Shown here: piece after piece, positions 56,753 through 64,000 of the stretch
Numbering within the stretch: the first letter of the stretch is position 1
How the letters are laid out: every line of letters begins with the position of its first letter
DNA from: [Clostridium] saccharolyticum WM1
GTDB taxonomy: Bacteria; Bacillota; Clostridia; Lachnospirales; Lachnospiraceae
Assembly: GCF_000144625.1 (NCBI RefSeq)
Contig: NC_014376.1
Span: 4,488,501 to 4,552,500 of the forward strand
Reading direction: 5' to 3'
Length of the DNA: 64,000 nucleotides
The notes under the pieces: model-generated
What the model was told of the DNA's origin: nothing
What the model saw: only the letters and a program-made list of their open reading frames with translations
Databases searched by the model: none
Translations under genes and position numbers: made by a program

Positions 56753-57799
56753 TTATTTAAAATAAGAGTACTTTTGAATGCTTAACCACAGCTTTTCACC
56801 GGATTCAAATTCTTCATCCGTATGAATGGTTAATTCCAGCCCCGGTTCCACCTCTGCCACACAGTTTACGCAGTTGCCCCGGTACGCTCCGCTTATCACT
56901 GTGACCGGAAAGGCTCCTTCTTCTTGAATGCGGCCAAGACGTACATGCTCCGGGCGAAAACAAAGCTTTACCCTTCCCTCTTCCTGAATACCTGGTCGTA
57001 GGGGTATTGGCTTTCCTGAATGAGTGACGAACTCTCCATTTGAAATAGTTCCCTCTATAAAATTGCTGGTGCCCACAAACTGTGCGACAAAAGGATTTGC
57101 CGGATTTTTATAAATTTCCTGAGGCTTTCCGATTTGCTGTACAACTCCCTTTTCAAATACCGCAATTCGATCGGAAATCTCCAGCGCTTCTTCCTGGTCA
57201 TGGGTCACATAGATTACAGTGATGCCTACCTGCCGCTGTAAATCCTTTATGTCCTTACGCATTTTAATACGAAGCTTTACGTCCAGATTGGAAAGCGGCT
57301 CATCCAGCAAAAGAGCCTGGGGCTGAATAACCAGGGCCCGGACTATTGCCACCCGCTGCTGCTGCCCGCCTGAAAGCTGGCCGGGATGACGTTTCTCCAT
57401 TCCTTCCAGGCCTCCCACTGACAGAGCCCATCGCACACGATCATCAATGACTTTTTGCGGAAGCTTTCTCATCCGCAGTCCGTAGGCAATATTATCATAA
57501 ATGGACATATGGGGCCAGAGCGCATAGTTCTGGAATACAAACCCTACATTCCGTTCCCATGGATTTAAAGAGGAAATATCCTTTCCATCGAAAGAAATAT
57601 GGCCTCCTGACAGTTCCTCAAAGCCGGCAATCAATCGCAGCAAGGTAGTTTTTCCGCAGCCGGAAGACCCTAATAATGTAAAAAACTCTCCAGGCTGAAT
57701 ATTAATATCAACTCCCTTTAATACTTCAACTTCACCGAATTTCTTAATGACATGATCAATTTTTATTGATGCTGGTTTCAGCGATATGTTGTCATTCAT
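56753..57799 (-). CDS. ABC transporter ATP-binding protein (AfuC/FbpC/PotA type)
   Basis: A 348-residue ATPase. Walker A is LGSSGCGKTTLLRL, the signature QLSGGQQQRVAIVRAL and Walker B ALLLDEPLSNLD. The C-terminal 110 residues are a TOBE regulatory domain (KLCFRPEHVRLG). It energises the adjacent permease. It starts 11 bases after the permease gene ends. Confidence 0.95.
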   Translation of the reverse strand: MNDNISLKPASIKIDHVIKKFGEVEVLKGVDINIQPGEFFTLLGSSGCGKTTLLRLIAGFEELSGGHISFDGKDISSLNPWERNVGFVFQNYALWPHMSIYDNIAYGLRMRKLPQKVIDDRVRWALSVGGLEGMEKRHPGQLSGGQQQRVAIVRALVIQPQALLLDEPLSNLDVKLRIKMRKDIKDLQRQVGITVIYVTHDQEEALEISDRIAVFEKGVVQQIGKPQEIYKNPANPFVAQFVGTSNFIEGTISNGEFVTHSGKPIPLRPGIQEEGRVKLCFRPEHVRLGRIQEEGAFPVTVISGAYRGNCVNCVAEVEPGLELTIHTDEEFESGEKLWLSIQKYSYFK

Positions 57800-57810
57800 A
57801 ATTCCACCCC

Positions 57811-59517
57811 TTAACCTTTCTCCTGAAACTTAACATTTTCCCGCCCCATCCTGCTTAATAGATACATAGGCACAAATACGAAAATCATCAACAATACAGC
57901 CATCGAGGATGCAATGCCAAAATCGGTGTTCGCCGACATCGCCTTTTGAAAGATCACTACAACCATGTTCTCCCACGGCGGCCTGTACAGCATAATATTG
58001 GTACTGAATTCAGTCATGATCTGAGTAAAGGCCAGGGCACTGCCGCTTAAAACCCCGCCCATCATGAGTTTTAAGGTAACATCTATGAACACTCTGCCGG
58101 GCTTAGCCCCTACCATTAACGCGGCTTCTTCCAGGGAGGGATGGACCTGATACAAGGCTGCTTCTGCGTTTTTCACGGAAAACTGCAGCTTCCTTATAAA
58201 ATATGACAATACCAATATGATCCATGTGCCAGTCAGAACAATCGGCGGTTTATTAAACACAACAATGTAACCGATGGCCATGGTCATCCCAGGAACAACA
58301 TAGGGAATAATAACTGAGAAGTTCAAAAAAGGAGAAAACAATTTATAACGCTTCCGTACAATAATAAATGCAATGCCCACACCCACCACAATATTTAAAA
58401 CAGTAGCCAGACCGCACATGAAGAAAGTCATTAAGATCGGGCGGTAATAATGGGAAAACAGATGATAATAGTTTTCCAGTGTAAGCCTGATGATGGGCAG
58501 CCCATTTGCTGCAAAGTCAATGACAGGCTTTCCGTTCTTAAACCGGAACAGGGAATATACCAACAGCGTAATGTGAGGCATAAATGAAATAATCACATAG
58601 AGAAATACAATAAAGGTAATAACAAAGCCAAGCAGCCTGCCCGGTGTTTTTTCCTCATACCGTTTCGCCGAGATAGAGGAATACGCCTTTCCTGCCAGAA
58701 TAATCCGCTGCAATGTGAGAAATGCTCCGGCAATCAACAACATAATGATACCTGCCGCTGCTGCTTTGGACAAGTTTCCTCCCATCTCACTGACAAATTC
58801 ATTGTAAATGACAACCGGCATAACCGGAAACTCGCCCCCAAGCATATAAGGCGCACCAAAGTCGGAGAAAGCGCCAAGTCCCGCCATTAAAAGCCCGGTA
58901 AGAATTCCCGGCAGAGCCAGTGGCAGCTCAATTTTTAACAGCGTGTCAATTTTATTGCCGCCAAGGATTAATGAGGCTTCCTTATGGGCAGGGTCCTGAG
59001 CGATAAAGGCTTCATAGCAGGTAAGAAATACCAGGGCGGAAAGGGGCCAGATATTTACCCATACAATTCCGGGAATCCCCTTTAAGCGAAACGGTACATC
59101 AATGCCTGTTGTCAGTTGAATCAGCCAGTTAAAAAAACCAAATCGTTTCAGTAAGATTACCCATGCCTGTGCCCCCAAAAAGGGAGGGGCACAGGAAGCC
59201 ATGGTAATTAATGTAATTATCAGGTTTTTATTCCTGATTTTATACCGCGCCATAAAGTACGCGATGGGAACACCTATCAGAGCGGTGACAGGGGTGATAA
59301 CCGCAGTCAGTATTAAACTGTTTTTAAAGGCGCTCTTTGTGGTACGCTCGGTAAAGAATTTAACAAAGTTTATGAGAGATATACCGCCTTCTTTGGGCAT
59401 CACAGCGGAAGCAAAAATCCAAAACATGGGAATGATGATTGCAACGATGCTAAGGATAACAAAAAGGGACGTAAGATATATCCAAGGGTCTTTCAAACGT
59501 TTCATACAACCTGTCAC
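57811..59517 (-). CDS. ABC transporter permease, two fused domains (AfuB/FbpB type)
   Basis: A 568-residue membrane protein with about 12 helices. Two binding-protein-dependent transport domains are joined head to tail. The EAA coupling loops read EASLILGGNKIDTLLKIELP and EAALMVGAKPGRVFIDVTLK. This architecture is known from ferric-ion FbpB and from the hexose-phosphate importer AfuB. It lies between the binding protein and ATPase genes. Confidence 0.94.
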   Translation of the reverse strand: MTGCMKRLKDPWIYLTSLFVILSIVAIIIPMFWIFASAVMPKEGGISLINFVKFFTERTTKSAFKNSLILTAVITPVTALIGVPIAYFMARYKIRNKNLIITLITMASCAPPFLGAQAWVILLKRFGFFNWLIQLTTGIDVPFRLKGIPGIVWVNIWPLSALVFLTCYEAFIAQDPAHKEASLILGGNKIDTLLKIELPLALPGILTGLLMAGLGAFSDFGAPYMLGGEFPVMPVVIYNEFVSEMGGNLSKAAAAGIIMLLIAGAFLTLQRIILAGKAYSSISAKRYEEKTPGRLLGFVITFIVFLYVIISFMPHITLLVYSLFRFKNGKPVIDFAANGLPIIRLTLENYYHLFSHYYRPILMTFFMCGLATVLNIVVGVGIAFIIVRKRYKLFSPFLNFSVIIPYVVPGMTMAIGYIVVFNKPPIVLTGTWIILVLSYFIRKLQFSVKNAEAALYQVHPSLEEAALMVGAKPGRVFIDVTLKLMMGGVLSGSALAFTQIMTEFSTNIMLYRPPWENMVVVIFQKAMSANTDFGIASSMAVLLMIFVFVPMYLLSRMGRENVKFQEKG

Positions 59518-59527
59518 CTCTTACTTT

Positions 59528-60595
59528 TTATTTTCTGGCCGCATCCAGTGCCTTTGTAAAGTTATCCAGAACTTCATCCTTGGAATTAAATTTCGATTCA
59601 ATCAGCTGATAAGAGCTTAAATCCTCTAAACCTTCCGGCGGAGCCATATCCGTACGTGCAGAACGTCTTTTTACAACATCCTGTAAAACTTTATGCACAT
59701 CCCTGCTTAAAATAAAGTCCAGAAACAGCTTGGCATTATCCATGTTTTTGGCACCCTTGATGATCCCGGTCGCTTCCACGTTATAGGTAACTCCATCTTC
59801 CGGATAAATGATCTTAACCGGCTCACCGCTCATTTCCCATTTGTAGCCTAAGTCCTCATTGATAAAGCCTACCGGATTCGTTGCATCCTTCACAGCAGCA
59901 AACATAGCATCAGAGCTTGGGTACACCTCCGTGTTTAAAAGCAGCTGCTGCACATAATCCCAATCATACAAAGAGGCCATTCCCTTTACAAGAGACAAAC
60001 CGGTACCTGATTTGGAGGGGTCTGCCAGGGCGATCTTATCATTTTTCCATTTTGGGTCTGTTAATTCCTTTAAGGTCTTCGGATAGTCGGCTTCTGATTT
60101 TATCAGCTTGGTATTAACCATAATGGTCTGAGGCATAATTACGTAGGAATGCCATTTGTGGTCCGGGTCCCGGGTAATCATAGCCGCATCTTCTTTGGAG
60201 TCATAGGCTTCGAACAGATCCGGGTTGGACAGATACAAAAATGTATCACCGCCCCAAAGCACATCACCGCCTGGATTATCCTTTTCCGCACTGATTCTTG
60301 CCAGCAATTCGCCGGTTCCGCTCTTTACCTCCTCAATTTCAATATCCGGATACTTTTCCTTCCATAAAGCATAAATCGGTTCCGTAATCTCCGGGCCGCT
60401 GCCGGTGTAAATAACAACCTTGCCGGCGGGACTTTCTGCCGGTTCCTTTGCTTTTAATGTGTCTGCGGCTGTTGTCTGATCGGCTGCAGCCGCTGTGGTA
60501 GCAGCTGTGGTGGAAGCTGACTGCCCTGAACTACATCCGGTTAAAGCTGAGACCCCCATGATAGCTGCCATTGCATAACCCCAAATTCTTTTCAT
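59528..60595 (-). CDS. ABC transporter solute-binding lipoprotein (AfuA/FbpA type)
   Basis: A 355-residue lipoprotein. Signal peptide with lipobox ALTGC at about residue 20, then an Ala/Thr-rich linker (SASTTAATTAAAADQTTAAD). The mature domain belongs to the type-1/6 binding-protein group of Fe(3+), spermidine and sugar-phosphate transporters (VVIYTGSGPEITEPIYALWK; MPQTIMVNTKLIKSEADYPK; PSKSGTGLSLVKGMASLYDW). The Fe-coordinating double tyrosine near the C-terminus is not apparent. AfuA of Actinobacillus, a relative, binds phosphorylated sugars. Its operon with a GH4 enzyme favours sugar or sugar phosphate over iron. Confidence 0.9.
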   Translation of the reverse strand: MKRIWGYAMAAIMGVSALTGCSSGQSASTTAATTAAAADQTTAADTLKAKEPAESPAGKVVIYTGSGPEITEPIYALWKEKYPDIEIEEVKSGTGELLARISAEKDNPGGDVLWGGDTFLYLSNPDLFEAYDSKEDAAMITRDPDHKWHSYVIMPQTIMVNTKLIKSEADYPKTLKELTDPKWKNDKIALADPSKSGTGLSLVKGMASLYDWDYVQQLLLNTEVYPSSDAMFAAVKDATNPVGFINEDLGYKWEMSGEPVKIIYPEDGVTYNVEATGIIKGAKNMDNAKLFLDFILSRDVHKVLQDVVKRRSARTDMAPPEGLEDLSSYQLIESKFNSKDEVLDNFTKALDAARK

Positions 60596-60610
60596 GATAA
60601 TTTCCTCCTT

Positions 60611-61975
60611 TTAATAATTCCATTCTCCTAAATAAGTTTTGTGTGCGCTTAATATATCTTCCACCAGCTTTTTTGCCAGCGGATAATCGCCGATTAAAGG
60701 ATGTGCCATCAAAGCAGCCTGGGCCGTTTGGACTGACTTAGTGTTGATTGCTTCTACCGTCAGATTTTCATAAGCCTTTACACTTTGAATGACTGCCTGG
60801 GCTGCCGGAGAAAGTTCCCCTCTTTCCTCCACCACGATGCCTTCTTTTGTAATCCTGCAGGTAATTTCCATTACATCGCCGGCTTTCAATCCAAAATGTC
60901 CTACCGAATCCGGAATGGAAAGAACCATTTCCCGTTCTTCTCCGGTAGCCATAGTCAAAAGATAATTCATCATAACCCCTGCATACCCTTCCGCATTGGG
61001 TATCTGCCCGTCAAAAGGCTTATGAGCCAACGCCTGATTGGTTTCATTCACCATATAGGTAGACTCCCTGTTATACATAAACCGTAAATAAGTTTGCAGC
61101 ATTTCCTCGATCTGTGTCTCCGGGTTCATCTGGGAAAGGGCCTTAAACATCTCAATATTGTTTTCCATTACAGCCCGTCCCCGGGCCTTTTGACTGCCTT
61201 TGACGTTTTGGTTTGCTTTGTTCCGGTAAAAGAAATAGTACAGATATTCATTGGGCAAATGTCCTATGGTGCGGATCACATCAGGTTCAAACATGGAAAA
61301 CTCTTTTACTTTCTTTAAAAAATCATCATCCTTTAATAACTCCGGCAATAATTCTTTCCCATGATGGATAACACTTGTTACAAAGGACAAATGATTCAGT
61401 CCTGCAAACTGTACCTTCAATTCACCGGCCGGAATCCCCAGAGCTTCCGCCATATTGATCTTAGTGCCGCTGGGCGCATCACAGATCCCAAGTACCCGGT
61501 CATAGCCGGCGTCCCGAAGAGCCTGGGTTACCAGGCCGGAGGGATTGGTGAAGTTAAATATCCATGCCCTGGGTGCCAGCTCCTTTATAATCCTGCAATA
61601 CTCCTTCATCACCGGAATGGTCCTCAGAGCCATGGAAAACCCGCCGATTCCCGTGGTTTCCTGCCCCAGTACACCATGCTTCATGGCAATGTCTTCATCA
61701 ATTACACGGCCTTCGTCATAGCCCACCCGGATGGTGGTTACTACATAATCCGCTCCGGAAACAGCTTCACGTATATCCAAAGAGGTGCTTACGATCAGAG
61801 CCGGATTTGCCTTCCGCGCCGCATATTTGGATAATGCTCCCATAATAGCCAGCTTTTTTTCATCCGTATCAAAAAGAACCAGCTCGGTAATCCCCATTAA
61901 ATCTGCCTTTTGAGCCACGCCATTGGTAAAAAACACGGTTCTTACTCCGGCTCCGCCCAGAATTACTAGTTTCAT
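60611..61975 (-). CDS. Glycoside hydrolase family 4 (6-phospho-glycosidase-like)
   Basis: A 454-residue NAD+- and metal-dependent glycosidase. ATG at 61975 (MKLVILGGAGVRTVFF) follows AAAGGAGG; the longer frame from 62053 is not needed. The Rossmann opening GGAGVRT binds NAD+. IFNFTNPSGLVTQAL, ICDAPSG (metal-binding Cys) and FAGLNHLSFV (His) are the GH4 active-site segments. The Asn/Pro in NFTNPSG and the Cys in CDAPSG fit the 6-phospho-glucosidase branch better than MelA or AglA-type alpha-glycosidases. Its start overlaps the PfkB stop by 4 bases. Confidence 0.93.
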   Translation of the reverse strand: MKLVILGGAGVRTVFFTNGVAQKADLMGITELVLFDTDEKKLAIMGALSKYAARKANPALIVSTSLDIREAVSGADYVVTTIRVGYDEGRVIDEDIAMKHGVLGQETTGIGGFSMALRTIPVMKEYCRIIKELAPRAWIFNFTNPSGLVTQALRDAGYDRVLGICDAPSGTKINMAEALGIPAGELKVQFAGLNHLSFVTSVIHHGKELLPELLKDDDFLKKVKEFSMFEPDVIRTIGHLPNEYLYYFFYRNKANQNVKGSQKARGRAVMENNIEMFKALSQMNPETQIEEMLQTYLRFMYNRESTYMVNETNQALAHKPFDGQIPNAEGYAGVMMNYLLTMATGEEREMVLSIPDSVGHFGLKAGDVMEITCRITKEGIVVEERGELSPAAQAVIQSVKAYENLTVEAINTKSVQTAQAALMAHPLIGDYPLAKKLVEDILSAHKTYLGEWNY

Positions 61976-62883
61976 TTTAACTCCTCCTTTAATTGTTTTA
62001 GATTTGGAACATTTACATATCCGCCATATCCCTGAACCGAGGAAGCCCCGCAAAAGTTAGCAGCCTTTAAGCATTCCTCAGGAGATAAGCCATTTAAGAA
62101 TCCATACAGGTATCCAGCATTAAAAGAATCTCCGGCACCGGTGGTATCAAGAGAATTTACGCAGTAAGCTCTGCCGTAAACCGACTCGCCGTCTTTCAGC
62201 AGCCGGGACCCCCGGGCTCCCATTTTAATGGCTGCATGTGAGCAGTAACCGGATAGCTTTTCAATGCCCGCATCCAATGTGGAGGCTCGGGTATATTCCA
62301 TTAATTCTTTATCATTGATGAAAAACACATCCAGTTTCTTTGTTATCTCAAACAAACATTCATCCCAGCATCCTGTATCATCCCAGCCTACATCCATGGA
62401 AACCGTAGCTCCGGCTCCATGGGCGTCTTCAATAAATTGCAGATATTCTTCCAAATCAATGCGTCCCCTGTAATTAGTCAGGTGGGTATGCCGTGTTTTT
62501 TCCAGCAGTCCCTTAGGAATATCCTTTGGCGTAACCTCATTTACACAGCCGTCATAGGTAATAAACCGTCTGTCCTTGTCCACATCCAGCGCAATTGAAA
62601 TTCCTGTACTTTTTTCAGAACGCCTGGTCTTTACTTTTACTCCGTATTTCTGCATTTCCTGTAAGATAAATTCACCAAACAAATCATGATGCACCGCACC
62701 ATAGATCATGGTCTTCATTCCCAGCTTGCTGAGTCCGATGGATGTAATAGCCACTCCGCCGCCGCACAGTACATATATATTATCCACCCGTATTTCCTCA
62801 CCCGGGCCTGGCAGCGCGTCATACGGGGGTACAATCAGGTCAATATTCGGCGTACCTGCGATAAGAACATCTATTTCTTTCAT
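61972..62883 (-). CDS. PfkB-family carbohydrate kinase
   Basis: A 303-residue kinase. ATG at 62883 (MKEIDVLIAGTPNIDL) has AGGAG upstream. The opening GTPNIDLIVPP, and the signature NSLDTTGAGDSFNAGYLYGF with catalytic Asp, are the ribokinase/PfkB hallmarks. Its substrate is a sugar or sugar-phosphate made by the GH4 step; fructose-like or ketose substrates are common for this family. It is first gene after the regulator in the operon. Confidence 0.93.
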   Translation of the reverse strand: MKEIDVLIAGTPNIDLIVPPYDALPGPGEEIRVDNIYVLCGGGVAITSIGLSKLGMKTMIYGAVHHDLFGEFILQEMQKYGVKVKTRRSEKSTGISIALDVDKDRRFITYDGCVNEVTPKDIPKGLLEKTRHTHLTNYRGRIDLEEYLQFIEDAHGAGATVSMDVGWDDTGCWDECLFEITKKLDVFFINDKELMEYTRASTLDAGIEKLSGYCSHAAIKMGARGSRLLKDGESVYGRAYCVNSLDTTGAGDSFNAGYLYGFLNGLSPEECLKAANFCGASSVQGYGGYVNVPNLKQLKEELK

Positions 62884-62917
62884 GGTTTTTCCGCTCCTGT
62901 GACAATGTATTTTTATA

Positions 62918-62931
62918 TGTAAAGGTTTACA
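62918..62931. promoter_or_regulatory. LacI-type operator candidate
   Basis: TGTAAAGGTTTACA is a 6+6 palindrome with a GG centre, 35 bases upstream of the pfkB start and 21 bases past the regulator stop. The half-site pattern TGTAAA/TTTACA is typical of LacI-family operators (centre usually CG). It fits autoregulation of the catabolic operon by the adjacent LacI-type protein. Confidence 0.6.
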
Positions 62932-62938
62932 CATCAAG

Positions 62939-62968
62939 CAAAATTTTCCCTGTCAGGGAAAAATTTTT
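62939..62968 (-). terminator. Terminator hairpin at the end of the lacI-type gene
   Basis: On the minus strand AAAATTTTTCCCTG and CAGGGAAAATTTT form a tight stem with a short loop. The regulator's TGA stop lies inside the stem, so the terminator begins within the coding end. Confidence 0.6.
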
Positions 62969-63972
62969 ATGCAGCTGTCTCTCTCAACAATCTTATGAGG
63001 AAGTACCAGGCTGGAATATTGCCGTTCTTCCTTTTCAATCAGGTCAATAAGGGTGTTCACCGAAACATATCCGATTTCTTCAATGGGCTGATGAACCGTA
63101 GAAATAGCCGGGCGCATACTGGCAGAAATTTCACTGTTGTCAAAACCCAGGATTGAAAAATCCTCCGGTACACGGTATCCGAAATCAAACGCACAATTCA
63201 TGATACCTACTGCCACATCATCACTTCCTGCAAATATGGCGGTAGGCAAATCATCCTTACAGGAATTAATCATGTTTTTCATCATCTTATAACCATGCTC
63301 AATCTTTAAGCCGGAAAGCCTGACATATTGTTCCTTCATGGGGCAGCCTTTGTCTGCCAGTGAGTCCCTCACCCCTTCATACCGTTGGCGGCCTACTGTA
63401 AAATCCTGTAGTCCGGCACCGAAATAAGCTATTTTTCTATGCCCAAGCCGGTACAAATAGGAAATGGCATCATACGCCGCCTTATAATCATCAATATTAA
63501 CACTTGCACATGAAATTCCATCGATATGACAGCTACAGGCAATCATAGGAATCTCAGGCATGGCAGCCAGCTGTCCCAGCAATTCCTCGTCGGTCTGTTC
63601 ATTGGTCAGAATAATACCGTCTACACACATACGCTTAAATACACTTAAATACTTTTTCTCTTTTTCTAAATCCTCTTCGATATTACAGATCATAATACTA
63701 TAGTCTTTTTCAAATGCACAGTTCTCTATACTTTTTAATATTTTCGAAAAGAAACTGGTGCCGATATCGGAAACTACAACGCCGATGATGTTGGTTTTTT
63801 GCTTCAGCAAGCTTTGTGCCAGATAATTAGGTTCATAGTTCAGCCGCTTTGCAGCCTCCACCACTTTCTTATAGGCAGTTTCACTTACATAGCCCTCATT
63901 GTTTAACGCTCTTGAAACGGTTGCTATGGACACTCCCGCCTCTTTTGCAACTTCTTTGATACCAATTCCCAT
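62953..63972 (-). CDS. LacI-family transcription regulator
   Basis: A 339-residue repressor. ATG at 63972 (MGIGIKEVAKEAGVSIATVS) has GAGGG 8 bases upstream; the frame beginning at 63999 would add nine unlikely residues. Residues 5-55 are the HTH and hinge (RALNNEGYVSETAYKKVVEA). Residues 60-335 are the periplasmic-binding-protein-like effector domain. It should bind the palindrome at 62918-62931 and respond to a sugar of the operon. Confidence 0.93.
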   Translation of the reverse strand: MGIGIKEVAKEAGVSIATVSRALNNEGYVSETAYKKVVEAAKRLNYEPNYLAQSLLKQKTNIIGVVVSDIGTSFFSKILKSIENCAFEKDYSIMICNIEEDLEKEKKYLSVFKRMCVDGIILTNEQTDEELLGQLAAMPEIPMIACSCHIDGISCASVNIDDYKAAYDAISYLYRLGHRKIAYFGAGLQDFTVGRQRYEGVRDSLADKGCPMKEQYVRLSGLKIEHGYKMMKNMINSCKDDLPTAIFAGSDDVAVGIMNCAFDFGYRVPEDFSILGFDNSEISASMRPAISTVHQPIEEIGYVSVNTLIDLIEKEERQYSSLVLPHKIVERDSCIKIFP

Positions 63973-64000
63973 TTCTTTATCCCTCTGCCTTACCCCCACG

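Overview
The window looks like chromosome of a Lachnospiraceae-type Firmicute (Lacrimispora/Clostridium-like). This is inferred from the low-to-medium GC content, strong AGGAGG ribosome-binding sites, Gram-positive style lipoproteins, LysM/GH18 spore-type hydrolases, a VanS-like two-component pair, and the presence of both an F-type and a V/A-type rotary ATPase. No species is claimed.

Layout. 1-2.06 kb (minus): the end of a VWA/DUF2201-type protein (GTG start, runs off the left edge) and a BspA-like leucine-rich-repeat protein. 2.26-3.43 kb: a group IIC intron inserted just behind a rho-independent terminator, with an internally deleted LtrA-type ORF. 3.5-4.8 kb: a frameshifted secreted beta-helix/Big_2 protein. 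5.3-9.9 kb: accessory strip with a small membrane protein, decayed phage genes (terminase small subunit, two integrase tails, a holin and a broken lysis-type neighbour) around two divergent LysM-GH18 genes. 10.0-17 kb: two-component system, MATE exporter, NlpC/P60 lipoprotein, ZIP transporter. 17.0-23.4 kb (minus): complete atpBEFHAGDC operon. 23.9-30.0 kb: alpha/beta hydrolase, heparinase II/III-like lyase, zinc ABC importer and Zur-like regulator.

30.2-38.3 kb (minus): an apparent sugar operon with mannose-family PTS EIIA-EIIB-EIIC-EIID, a FrlB-like SIS deglycase, a LevR-like PRD/AAA+ regulator without the sigma-54 contact loop, and a MATE protein; a 26-bp palindrome lies upstream. 38.5-44 kb: tRNA-Lys(CTT), trmB, acetyltransferase, GyrI-like protein, a candidate type I toxin-antitoxin locus, and several unknown small genes. 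44.1-45.2 kb: a DUF4145-like/SH3 membrane protein. 45.56-54.06 kb (plus): V/A-type ATPase operon G/H-C-I-K-F-E-A-B-D. 54.3-55.7 kb: ECF sigma factor with a membrane anti-sigma candidate. 55.8-64 kb (minus): LacI-type regulator, PfkB kinase, GH4 glycosidase, AfuABC-like ABC importer and a TIM-barrel epimerase, preceded by a 14-bp palindromic operator.

The most noteworthy items are the candidate type I toxin-antitoxin locus near 41.8-42.0 kb, the regulator lacking GAFTGA in a probable Amadori-compound PTS operon, the AfuABC/GH4 operon that may import already phosphorylated glycosides, and the truncated group IIC intron. Functions are assigned by reading motifs only; no database search was run.
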